Below are positions 15,717 through 22,357 of a stretch of DNA of 25,905 nt, in pieces (the first letter of the stretch is position 1; each line of letters begins with the position of its first letter). Both the position numbers and the translations under genes were made by a program. The notes beneath the pieces are model-generated. The model was not told the DNA's origin. It searched no databases and saw only the letters and a program-made list of their open reading frames with translations. This DNA comes from an uncultured Lachnospiraceae bacterium (GTDB lineage Bacteria > Bacillota > Clostridia > Lachnospirales > Lachnospiraceae): assembly GCA_910579325.1 (NCBI GenBank), contig CAJTTU010000047.1, positions 1 through 25,905 on the forward strand, given 5' to 3'.

Positions 15717-15750
15717 TCGCTATGAACGTTTAAAGGTTTTTTAGCCCTTT
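15717..15750. repeat. Stem-loop element with TCGCTATGARC core, copy 2
   Basis: TCGCTATGAAC (15717-15727) is followed by TTTAAAGG, TTTTTTAG and CCCTTTGAG; AAAGG can pair with CCTTT. It shares its core and layout with the element at 7897-7936. It lies between nadC and niaR and could adjust niaR expression. Confidence 0.3.
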
Positions 15751-15796
15751 GAGCCGGAAGGAGGAGCTGCTGTTACTCATAAATCATCTGACACGG

Positions 15797-16648
15797 CTAT
15801 ACCGCATGAAGATGTTTCAGCGAAAGATCCAGAATCGGAGCCGAGTGAGTCAGCGCGCCGCTGGAAATATAGTCTACGCCGATGTCCGCAAGCCTGGCTA
15901 CATTTTCTTTCGTGACATTGCCGCTGCATTCGGTTTCGGCCCGGCCGGCCGTCAGCTTTACGGCCTCTCTCATATCTTCCACGCTCATATTGTCCAGCAT
16001 AATAATGTCGGCGCCGGCCTCCAGCGCTTCCTTAAGCATATCGAGATTTTCCACCTCCACCTCAATCTTCCGCACAAAAGGCGCGTATTCCTTTGCCATC
16101 CGGACCGCTTCCTTTACGCCGCCCGCGGCGCCGATATGATTGTCTTTCAGCAGGATGCCGTCGCTTAAGTTGTATCGGTGATTGTATCCGCCTCCGACTT
16201 TTACGGCGTATTTCTCAAACACCCGCATATTCGGCGTGGTTTTCCGGGTGTCCAGCAGCCTCGTTTTGCTGCCGGTAAGCAGATCCGCGATGGAGCGGGT
16301 ATAGGTGGCGATGCCGCTCATTCTCTGCAGGAAATTCAGCGCGGTCCGCTCCCCGGATAGAAGCACCCGGATATCGCCATGGAGCAGGCCCAGCCGCTCT
16401 CCTTTCTTCACCCTGTCCCCGTCCTGGCAGGAGAAGGTAACTTCCGTTTTTTCGTCCAGCAGCTGAAAGACTCTTCTGAAAACTTCCAGACCCGCGATTA
16501 CGCCGTCTTCCTTGCAGATCAGCTCCACCTCGCCCATCTGAAAATGGGGCATCACCGAATTGGTGGTAATATCCTCGCCGGTGATGTCCTCTTTCAGCGC
16601 CTGTAAAATCAGATTATCCGCATTCAGTTTCATTGTGATAGCATTCAT
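15797..16648 (-). CDS. nadC: Nicotinate-nucleotide pyrophosphorylase (quinolinate phosphoribosyltransferase)
   Basis: A 283-residue enzyme that converts quinolinate and PRPP to nicotinate mononucleotide, the third step of de novo NAD synthesis. Family motifs are SGERTALNFLQRMSGIAT, LLDTRKTTPNMRVFEKYAV, GGGYNHRYNLSDGILLKDNH, and the barrel strands EVEVEN and IMLDNM. I chose ATG 16648, with AGGAGA at 16658-16663 and 9 bases of spacing. It overlaps the 3' end of nadB by 35 bases and is followed by niaR. Confidence 0.96.
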   Translation of the reverse strand: MNAITMKLNADNLILQALKEDITGEDITTNSVMPHFQMGEVELICKEDGVIAGLEVFRRVFQLLDEKTEVTFSCQDGDRVKKGERLGLLHGDIRVLLSGERTALNFLQRMSGIATYTRSIADLLTGSKTRLLDTRKTTPNMRVFEKYAVKVGGGYNHRYNLSDGILLKDNHIGAAGGVKEAVRMAKEYAPFVRKIEVEVENLDMLKEALEAGADIIMLDNMSVEDMREAVKLTAGRAETECSGNVTKENVARLADIGVDYISSGALTHSAPILDLSLKHLHAV

Positions 16649-17915
16649 GGCTTTGTCTCTCCTTTTCAATTGCTTCTAAAACCAGTTTTCGGTATTCTTC
16701 CTGATATCCCTGATATCGGCTCTGATCCGCCGCAGGCACAGGCCGGCAGAGCAGGGGGGTATAATGGGCGGCGATATGCCGGGCGGCCCGTCCGGCAAAT
16801 ACCAGGCTTTCCAGCAGAGAATTGCTGGCCAGCCGGTTTCGGCCGTGAACGCCGTTGCAGGCCGTTTCCCCCACCGCGTACAGACGCTTCATGGAGGTTT
16901 TGCTGTGCCGGTCCACGTCGATGCCGCCCATAAAATAGTGCTGGGACGGCACCACCGGAATGCTTTCCTTTGTAACGTCGTAGCCCTCTTCCAGACAATG
17001 CTGATAAATATGAGGAAAGTGGGATTTGATTTCTTCCTCGGGAATGGGGGCGAAGGATAGCCATACATGCTGGGAGCCTTCTTTTTTCATTTCCTCATAA
17101 ATGGCGTTGGCCACCACGTCCCTCGGCAGCAGCTCGTTGACAAACCGCTCGCCCTTTGCGTTCAGCAGTACGGCGCCTTCCCCCCGCACTGACTCCGAGA
17201 TCAGAAACTCCCTGCCGTCCTTCTCCGTGTACAGGGTGGTGGGATGAATCTGAATGTAATCGATGTGATTCAGCTTAATCTGATACTTTAGGGCGAGAGC
17301 CAGCGCGTCTCCGGTCAGATGCCGGTAATTGGTGGAATGCTTAAACAGACCGCCGATACCGCCGGTGGCCAGGACGGTGTAGTCGGCGCTGACGGTAGTG
17401 TAGCGGCCCTTTGCGTCATGGCCTACAATGCCGCGGCAGCAGTTGCCGTCGCAGAGCAGGTCCACCATCGTAAAATTTTCGATCAGCGTAATATTTTTTC
17501 GGTTTTTCGCCGTCTCCAGCAGGCGGGAGGTGATTTCTTTTCCGGTTTCATCCTCGTGAAACAGGATTCGGGGCTTTGAGTGAGCGCCCTCTCGGGTGTA
17601 AAGAAATTCCTCTCCGTTTTTTTCAAAGCGGACGCCGAAGGAAACCAGGTCCTCGATCACATCCTGGGAGGAACGAATCATAATGTCCACCGAATCCGGA
17701 TTGTTTTCGTAATGTCCGGCCCGCATGGTATCTTCATAAAAGGAGTTGTAATCTTCCTCGTTGCGCAGGACGCAGATGCCGCCCTGGGCCAGAAAAGAAT
17801 CGCTTTTCGGCGCTTCGTCCTTGGTGACGATGACAATGTGTTTTTCTTCCGGCAGGTTCAGCCCGCAGTACAGCCCGGCGACGCCGCTGCCGACAATTAA
17901 GATATCCGTATTCAT
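16614..17915 (-). CDS. nadB: L-aspartate oxidase
   Basis: A 433-residue FAD enzyme that oxidises L-aspartate to iminoaspartate, the first step of NAD synthesis. Visible are the N-terminal dinucleotide motif GSGVAGLYCGL, SFLAQGGI, the substrate-binding REGAHSKPRILFHEDETG, SVRGEGAVLLN, and the FAD-binding AVGETACNGVHGRNRLASNSLLE. It is about 100 residues shorter than the E. coli enzyme; the C-terminal helical domain is mostly missing, as in some clostridial forms. I chose ATG 17915, 4 bases after the nadA stop, with a weak GGGAAAA site, implying coupling to nadA. It overlaps nadC by 35 bases. In anaerobes the electron acceptor is likely fumarate rather than oxygen. Confidence 0.95.
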   Translation of the reverse strand: MNTDILIVGSGVAGLYCGLNLPEEKHIVIVTKDEAPKSDSFLAQGGICVLRNEEDYNSFYEDTMRAGHYENNPDSVDIMIRSSQDVIEDLVSFGVRFEKNGEEFLYTREGAHSKPRILFHEDETGKEITSRLLETAKNRKNITLIENFTMVDLLCDGNCCRGIVGHDAKGRYTTVSADYTVLATGGIGGLFKHSTNYRHLTGDALALALKYQIKLNHIDYIQIHPTTLYTEKDGREFLISESVRGEGAVLLNAKGERFVNELLPRDVVANAIYEEMKKEGSQHVWLSFAPIPEEEIKSHFPHIYQHCLEEGYDVTKESIPVVPSQHYFMGGIDVDRHSKTSMKRLYAVGETACNGVHGRNRLASNSLLESLVFAGRAARHIAAHYTPLLCRPVPAADQSRYQGYQEEYRKLVLEAIEKERQSHECYHNETECG

Positions 17916-17919
17916 TATT

Positions 17920-18822
17920 TTATTTTCCCAGCTTAAGCATTCTGTCAAGAGGGAGCAGCGCTCCGGTTCGGGTGTCCTCGTCGATTTCCACGGTCCGGTC
18001 TTCCCGTTCCAGCGCGGATAAGACGGTTTCGAGGGTGTTCAGTTTCATATCCGGGCAGCAGGGACGGGGATCGGGGAAATAGAACCGCTTGTCCGGGTTG
18101 TCCGCCGCAAGCTGAAAGCGCACCCCCTGTTCGGTACAGACGATAAATTCCAGCTTTTCGCTGGTCCTGGCATAGTCGATAATTCCGGATGTGCTGCCGA
18201 TAAAGTCGGACAGAGCCAGGACCTCCGGTTCGCATTCGGGATGGGAGAGTACGGGGGCGTCCGGATGGGCGGCTTTTTCCCGGCGCAGCTGTCCGGCCGA
18301 GACGGCGGCGTGAACCGGGCAGTATCCGTCGTTGACCATAATGTTTTTCTCAGGAACCTGCCGGGCCACGTAGCTGCCCAGATTCCGGTCCGGGATAAAG
18401 AAGATATTCTGATTGGGAAGGGCCTTTACGATTTTAACCGCATTGGAGGAGGTGACGCAGACGTCGCTCTGACATTTTAAGTCCGCCGTGGAGTTGATAT
18501 AGCAGACCACCGCCAGATCCTCGTATTTTTCCCGCATTTCCTCAATCAGGCCCGGCTTTACCATATGGGCCATCGGACAGTCCGCGGACAAGTCCGGCAT
18601 CAGTACTTTTTTGCCGGGATTCAGAATTTTCGCGCTCTCCCCCATAAAGGAGACGCCGCAGAACACCAGGATGTCCGCGGTGCTCTCCTTGGCGATTTTT
18701 GCGAGAGAGAAAGAATCGCCCACATAGTCGGCAATGTCCTGTACGTCGTCAGGCGCGTAGTAGTGGGCGAGGATTACGGCGTTTTTTGATTGTTTCAGCT
18801 GTTGAATCTGTTTCTTGATCAT
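17920..18822 (-). CDS. nadA: Quinolinate synthase
   Basis: A 300-residue [4Fe-4S] enzyme that condenses iminoaspartate with dihydroxyacetone phosphate to quinolinate. The three cluster cysteines are C82 (SADCPMA), C168 (GYCPVH) and C255 or C256 (PRPCCPDM), spaced as in the Thermotoga enzyme. Substrate motifs AHYYAPD, GDSFSLA and CGVSFMGESAKIL are present. I prefer ATG 18822, which has AAGGGG at 18835-18840 and leaves a leader of about 47 bases. An in-frame ATG at 18861 would add 13 residues but has no ribosome-binding site and lies only about 9 bases from the predicted transcription start. It is the first gene of nadABC-niaR. Confidence 0.94.
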   Translation of the reverse strand: MIKKQIQQLKQSKNAVILAHYYAPDDVQDIADYVGDSFSLAKIAKESTADILVFCGVSFMGESAKILNPGKKVLMPDLSADCPMAHMVKPGLIEEMREKYEDLAVVCYINSTADLKCQSDVCVTSSNAVKIVKALPNQNIFFIPDRNLGSYVARQVPEKNIMVNDGYCPVHAAVSAGQLRREKAAHPDAPVLSHPECEPEVLALSDFIGSTSGIIDYARTSEKLEFIVCTEQGVRFQLAADNPDKRFYFPDPRPCCPDMKLNTLETVLSALEREDRTVEIDEDTRTGALLPLDRMLKLGK

Positions 18823-18876
18823 TTCTTTTACGGTCCCCTTTTTCGTTTGAGTTTGTATCATGAGATCATTTTGTAT

Positions 18877-18905
18877 AGTATACGCCGGAAGTTTACAGAT
18901 GTCAA
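18877..18905 (-). promoter_or_regulatory. Promoter of nadABC-niaR
   Basis: On the minus strand: TTGACA (18905-18900), 17-base spacer, TATACT (18882-18877), with a start near 18870. The -35 lies inside the TTTACA/TGTAAA inverted repeat. Confidence 0.8.
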
Positions 18906-18929
18906 CTTATATGTAAAGTAGTGTAAAGT
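18892..18929. promoter_or_regulatory. Candidate NiaR operator
   Basis: TTTACA (18892-18897) and TGTAAA (18912-18917) form an inverted repeat 14 bases apart that surrounds the nadA -35. A second TGTAAAGT (18922-18929) is a direct repeat exactly 10 bp, one helical turn, from the first (18912-18919). A further inverted pair, TCAACTT/AAGTTGA, spans 18902-18934. The regulator gene in the same operon makes NiaR the natural ligand; this is inference from position. Confidence 0.6.
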
Positions 18930-18948
18930 TGATTTTCGGAAAAATTCC

Positions 18949-18977
18949 TTGCATAACCCACTGCGATAGTTTATAAT
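18949..18977 (+). promoter_or_regulatory. Promoter of ribU
   Basis: TTGCAT (18949-18954), 17-base spacer, perfect TATAAT (18972-18977). The start near 18984 lies about 15 bases before the FMN-riboswitch sequence. Its -35 is about 45 bases from that of the divergent nadA promoter. Confidence 0.75.
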
Positions 18978-18997
18978 AACTACCGTAGTTGAATGGA

Positions 18998-19133
18998 ATC
19001 TTCGGGGCAGGGTGAGATTCCCTACCGACGGTATAGCCTGTGACTCGCTTCCTTATGACGGGTTCTTTTCAAATTCAGCATGTGCCGTATCGTAAGCCCC
19101 TGGATGCGGCTCAGGGTTTTCGCGGCGCAAGAT
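18998..19133 (+). ncRNA. FMN riboswitch (RFN element), divergent 3' half
   Basis: The 5' half is canonical: ATCTTCGGGGCAGGG, then TGAGATTCCCTACCG, then ACGGTATAGCC and TGTGACTCGC. The 3' half is degenerate: AATTCAG (19072-19078), GCCG (19084-19087), TCGTAAGCC and TGGATG (19101-19106) align with the usual ATTCAG...GCCGACAGT...GTCTGGATG, but the P5-type hairpin is reduced. About 20 GC-rich bases separate GGATG from the closing AAGAT (19129-19133), which pairs with ATCTT. The riboflavin transporter gene ribU follows, so FMN should repress it. The AGGGAGG ribosome-binding site (19164-19170) lies about 30 bases downstream, suggesting translational control. Confidence 0.78.
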
Positions 19134-19178
19134 GAACGGGACTCTGGGTGAACATCTGTAAGCAGGGAGGAATAAGAG

Positions 19179-19808
19179 ATGAGTCATGAAAATGTAGCGG
19201 TGAGAGCGAAGACAGGTTTGCTGAGCGTGAAAAATGTGGTGCTGATCGGCATGTTCGGCGCGCTGGCCGCGGTGGTGATGATGATTGAATTTCCGCTGCC
19301 CATGATAGCACCTGCGTTTTACGAGCTGGATCTGAGCGAGGTTCCGGCGCTGGTGGGAACGTTTGCCATTGGACCCGTGGCCGGCGTGATGATTGAAGCA
19401 GTGAAAATTCTGGTGAAGCTTTTGATAAAACCAACCTCCACGGCTTACGTGGGCGAGCTGGCGAATTTTTGTATCGGATGCGCTTATCTGCTGCCGGCAG
19501 GACTGATCTATATGAGAAATAAGAGCAAAAAAAGCGCTCTGGCGGGCATGGTGACCGGAACGATCATTATGGCTGTGGCCGGCTGTTTGATTAACGCTTA
19601 TGTATTGCTGCCTTTTTATTCCAGGTTTTACGGGATGCCGATGGAGACGCTGATCGGCATGGGCGCGGCGATTAATCCGGCCATTGGCAATGTGCTGACT
19701 TTCGTGGTGATCGCGGTGGCGCCTTTTAATATCGTCAAAGGAATTTTGATCAGCGCTGTTACTCTGATGATTTATAAGCGGATCAGCGTGATTCTGAAAG
19801 CGCGTTAA
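19179..19808 (+). CDS. ribU: Riboflavin ECF transporter S component RibU
   Basis: A 209-residue, very hydrophobic protein with about six membrane spans. It has the RibU/ECF S-component start (NVVLIGMFGALAAVVMMIEFPLPM), then FYELDLSEVPALVGTFAIGPVAGVMIEAVKILVKLLI, which is diagnostic for RibU. It binds riboflavin and works with a shared EcfAA'T energising module encoded elsewhere; no such genes are in the window. ATG 19179 has AGGGAGG at 19164-19170. It is under an FMN riboswitch and has its own terminator, so it is monocistronic. Confidence 0.94.
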   Translation: MSHENVAVRAKTGLLSVKNVVLIGMFGALAAVVMMIEFPLPMIAPAFYELDLSEVPALVGTFAIGPVAGVMIEAVKILVKLLIKPTSTAYVGELANFCIGCAYLLPAGLIYMRNKSKKSALAGMVTGTIIMAVAGCLINAYVLLPFYSRFYGMPMETLIGMGAAINPAIGNVLTFVVIAVAPFNIVKGILISAVTLMIYKRISVILKAR

Positions 19809-19858
19809 ATTGATCAAGAGAGATTATATGAAAAAGAGTATGGGAACGATTAAAACGG

Positions 19859-19887
19859 GGCTGTTGCGGATTGCGGCGGCCTTTTTT
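19859..19887 (+). terminator. Terminator after ribU
   Basis: Arms GGCTGTTGC (19859-19867) and GCGGCGGCC (19873-19881) form a 9-bp stem with three wobbles, followed by six T's (19882-19887). Confidence 0.85.
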
Positions 19888-19899
19888 ATGTGATATGAT
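19871..19899 (+). promoter_or_regulatory. Promoter of the tsaE-tsaB-rimI operon
   Basis: TTGCGG (19871-19876), 17-base spacer, TATGAT (19894-19899). The -35 lies within the ribU terminator stem. The start near 19906 gives a leader of about 100 bases containing a 7-bp hairpin CGCAGGT/ACCTGCG (19928-19934, 19950-19956). Confidence 0.55.
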
Positions 19900-20006
19900 A
19901 GCAAAGGAAATATATCGGAATGCGGAGCGCAGGTTCGGAGCTTTGTAAGACCTGCGTTTGCGGGCAGAACATGTGTGTTTGAGACTGAGCGGGGAGAGAA
20001 AGGCTG

Positions 20007-20447
20007 ATGATAAATTTAATTGAGACAGACCGGCCGGAAGCGACCTGGGAGCTGGGGCGCAGGCTGGGAGAACAGGCCGTGAAAGGACAGGTGATCTGTT
20101 TGAACGGAGATCTGGGCGTGGGAAAGACCGTGTTTACCCAGGGCTTTGCGGACGGACTGGGAATCAATGAGCCGGTGAGCAGTCCCACTTTTACGATTCT
20201 GCAGATTTATGAGGCGGGCAGGCTGCCCCTCTACCATTTCGACGTGTACCGGATCGGCGACGCGGAGGAAATGGAGGAAATCGGCTATGAGGATTATTTT
20301 TTTGGCGGCGGCGTGTGTCTGATCGAGTGGGCTTCTCTGATTGAAGAAATATTGCCGGAACAGGCAGTCAGGATTACGATTGAAAAAGACCTGGAAAAGG
20401 GTTTTGACTACCGCAGGATCACGATAGACGGATTGGAGGAACGATAA
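20007..20447 (+). CDS. tsaE: tRNA t6A biosynthesis ATPase TsaE
   Basis: A 146-residue P-loop ATPase that, with TsaB and TsaD, transfers the threonylcarbamoyl group to A37 of ANN-decoding tRNAs. Walker A GDLGVGKT is at residues 34-41. SPTFTILQIYE, YHFDVYRI and the IEWAS motif are also typical. ATG 20007 has GGGGAGAG at 19991-19998. It is the first gene of tsaE-tsaB-rimI and ends one base before tsaB. Confidence 0.96.
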   Translation: MINLIETDRPEATWELGRRLGEQAVKGQVICLNGDLGVGKTVFTQGFADGLGINEPVSSPTFTILQIYEAGRLPLYHFDVYRIGDAEEMEEIGYEDYFFGGGVCLIEWASLIEEILPEQAVRITIEKDLEKGFDYRRITIDGLEER

Positions 20448-20448
20448 A

Positions 20449-21165
20449 ATGGCGAGAATACTGGGCATCGAGAGCGCTTCCCTGACGGCCTCCGTGGCGA
20501 TCGCCGAGGGAGACGTATTGCTGGCGGAATACACGGTAAATTATAAAAAAACCCATTCCCAGACCCTTCTGCCGATGATCGACGAGATTATTACAATGAC
20601 GGAGACGGACAGGCAGTCCATAGACGCTATCGCCGTATCCGGCGGTCCCGGCTCTTTTACAGGGCTGCGGATCGGCAGTGCTACGGCGAAAGGACTGGGG
20701 CAGGCGCTGGGGAAGCCGTTGGTGGCGGTACCCACACTGGATGCGATGGCTTATAATATTTTCGGCTCCCGCAGCCTGATCTGTCCGCTGATGGATGCCA
20801 GAAGAAATCAGGTGTATACCGGGATTTTCAGAAATGAAAAGGAGTTTCAGGTGATAAAAAAGTCCTGCGCCATAGCCATGGAGGAACTGCTGGAAGAGCT
20901 GAACGCTCTGGGAGAACCGGTGATTTTCCTGGGGGACGGCGTGCCGGTCCAGAAGGAGCGGATTCAGGCGGCGGCCGGATTCCCCTGTTCCTTTGCGCCT
21001 GCGCATCTGAACCGTCAGAAGGCGGGGGCCGTGGCGGTGCTGGGAGCGGTATATGTTGATCGGGGGCAGATACAGACGGCCGCCGAACATAAGCCGGAAT
21101 ACCTGCGGGTGTCCCAGGCGGAGCGGGAGCTGAAAGAAAAGAAAGGGATCAGTCTGCCATGCTGA
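20449..21165 (+). CDS. tsaB: tRNA t6A biosynthesis protein TsaB
   Basis: A 238-residue ASKHA-fold protein, the inactive partner that dimerises with TsaD. The start ILGIESASLTASVAI, the HSQTLLPMID segment and the SGGPGSFTGLRIG loop are diagnostic. The ribosome-binding site GGAGG overlaps the end of tsaE. Its last 7 bases overlap rimI, so the three genes are translationally linked. Confidence 0.96.
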   Translation: MARILGIESASLTASVAIAEGDVLLAEYTVNYKKTHSQTLLPMIDEIITMTETDRQSIDAIAVSGGPGSFTGLRIGSATAKGLGQALGKPLVAVPTLDAMAYNIFGSRSLICPLMDARRNQVYTGIFRNEKEFQVIKKSCAIAMEELLEELNALGEPVIFLGDGVPVQKERIQAAAGFPCSFAPAHLNRQKAGAVAVLGAVYVDRGQIQTAAEHKPEYLRVSQAERELKEKKGISLPC

Positions 21166-21659
21166 CGTCGGAAGAAAAACATGGAAACGACTGTGAACGG
21201 GCTGGTTCGGTTTTCAGCGTTTCCTGTATGAAATCCGATGATATCCCGGAAGCGGCGGCTTTGGAACGGGAGATCTTCTCCGATCCCTGGTCGGAAGACA
21301 TGTTCCGCAGCGGCTTTGCGGCGTCTTCTCAGCTTTATTTCAGTGTGCGGGAGCAGGGGGGAGCGCTGGCCGGTTATGGGGCGGTGATGACCGTTTTGGA
21401 CGAGGGAGAGCTGCTGCGTATCGGCGTGGCGCCCGCCTTTCGCAGGCAGGGGGCAGCAGCCATGCTGATGGAACAGATTTTCCGGACGGCGGCGGAGCGG
21501 AAGCTGGCTTTTATGACGCTGGAGGTGCGTAAAGGAAATGCTCCTGCTGTCGGACTGTATGAGAAATATGGGTTTGCGGCGGAGAGCATACGAAAGCATT
21601 ATTATCGGAATCCGACAGAGGACGCGCTGATTATGCGGAAAATATTTGAAAGTGTCTGA
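21159..21659 (+). CDS. rimI: Ribosomal-protein S18 alanine N-acetyltransferase RimI
   Basis: A 166-residue GNAT enzyme that acetylates the N-terminal alanine of ribosomal protein S18. Motifs are LEREIFSDPWSEDMF, the acetyl-CoA loop FRRQGAAAML (R-R-x-G-x-A), LEVRKGNAPAVGLYEKYGF, and the family C-terminal NPTEDALIMRKI. About 20 extra N-terminal residues precede the usual start. It overlaps tsaB by 7 bases, the standard tsaE-tsaB-rimI order in Firmicutes. A 23-base copy of its 3' end recurs 580 bases downstream. Confidence 0.94.
   Translation: MLTSEEKHGNDCERAGSVFSVSCMKSDDIPEAAALEREIFSDPWSEDMFRSGFAASSQLYFSVREQGGALAGYGAVMTVLDEGELLRIGVAPAFRRQGAAAMLMEQIFRTAAERKLAFMTLEVRKGNAPAVGLYEKYGFAAESIRKHYYRNPTEDALIMRKIFESV
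21634..21656 (+). repeat. Direct repeat copy 1 (rimI 3' end)
   Basis: TGCGGAAAAT followed by ATTTGAAAGTGTC, the final rimI codons. Copy 2 at 22216-22237 matches it in 21 of 23 aligned columns, with one mismatch and one gap. Confidence 0.75.
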
Positions 21660-21750
21660 GTGGGGATCGTCCGTCAAAGCCGCGTTGGAAGTTGCAGGGG
21701 ATACCGGATTCCTGCGTCGGAAAACAGTCATTTCCTGTCAGAAATTACCG

Positions 21751-21780
21751 TTGCAAAAGTCGGATCGGGTCGTATATAAT
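21751..21780 (+). promoter_or_regulatory. Promoter of the zinc-ribbon gene
   Basis: TTGCAA (21751-21756), 18-base spacer, perfect TATAAT (21775-21780), with a start near 21787, about 40 bases before ATG 21826. Confidence 0.7.
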
Positions 21781-21825
21781 AGAAAACGATCCGTAAACAG
21801 CGCAAGTCTGACAAGGAGGAGCCGT

Positions 21826-22101
21826 ATGACGAAAGTAATCCGTTTTTGCAGCCAGGAAAACAGCCGGGAACAGGCAGATCGCGGACAGAAGACGCAGGTA
21901 TGCAATTGCTGCGGGCGTAAGATTCCGGCGTACCCCTCCCTGGATGCGCAGGAATATGTGGAGATTACGAAGCGTTGGGGATATTTTTCCGGCAAAGACT
22001 GTGAGACCCACCGCATTCATATCTGTGAAGCCTGTTACGATGCCTGGATTTCCACGTTTGCCATCGCCCCGGAAGTGACGGAGGACACGGAACTGATGTA
22101 G
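21826..22101 (+). CDS. Small zinc-ribbon protein, function unknown
   Basis: A 91-residue protein I cannot assign to a named function. It has two cysteine pairs, C26-x-x-C29 (CNCC) and C67-x-x-C70 (CEAC), that should bind one zinc, plus H62 and H65 just before the second pair. Between them lies VEITKRWGYFSGKD, and an acidic tail closes the chain. There is no signal peptide or membrane segment. ATG 21826 has AGGAGGAG at 21814-21821. An in-frame extension back to 21646 overlaps rimI and lies before the promoter, so it was not used. It has its own promoter and lies between rimI and rnz in the tRNA-maturation cluster. Direct repeats of the rimI 3' end lie on both sides. Confidence 0.8.
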   Translation: MTKVIRFCSQENSREQADRGQKTQVCNCCGRKIPAYPSLDAQEYVEITKRWGYFSGKDCETHRIHICEACYDAWISTFAIAPEVTEDTELM

Positions 22102-22215
22102 TTTCATGCCCGGCAAACTGGCATAAAATAAAGAATAATTTCTGAAAAATACAGACAGATCAATCGGACCCCGGAGCATTTTCGGAGAATCCGTAAAAAT
22201 CGGCGACATGGTTTT

Positions 22216-22237
22216 TGCGGAAAATCTTGAAAGTGTC
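22216..22237 (+). repeat. Direct repeat copy 2, possible rimI 3'-end relic
   Basis: TGCGGAAAAT followed by CTTGAAAGTGTC. Upstream, TTTTCGG and AATCCG also match the corresponding rimI region. In one frame this reads NP, a stop, then several residues and LRKI, echoing NPTEDALIMRKI of RimI. The TTGAAA in it serves as the -35 of rnz. Confidence 0.6.
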
Positions 22238-22256
22238 CCGGGGCTTGTGTTAAAAT
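22227..22256 (+). promoter_or_regulatory. Promoter of rnz (probably rnz-tsaD-ispD)
   Basis: TTGAAA (22227-22232), 18-base spacer, TAAAAT (22251-22256), with a start near 22263, about 95 bases before the rnz ATG. Confidence 0.55.
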
Positions 22257-22357
22257 GGCAGAAGCGTTCGAGGCCTGTGATACGGAATGGTCCCGGTATG
22301 CGGCCGGGGACGGCGGAAGAACGCGCTGTGAAATTTATGATGGAATCGAGGAATCAA

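Noticed and set aside
19053..19817. 254-residue minus-strand frame opposite ribU and its riboswitch
   Set aside because: His/Asn-rich shadow; ribU is supported by motifs, riboswitch and ribosome-binding site.
19828..19893. 21-codon frame MKKSMGTIK... just after ribU
   Set aside because: It coincides with the terminator hairpin and T run and has no good ribosome-binding site.
22208..22357. 50-residue N-terminal extension of RNase Z
   Set aside because: It begins upstream of the predicted promoter, and the canonical RNase Z N-terminus starts at 22358 with GAGGAA.
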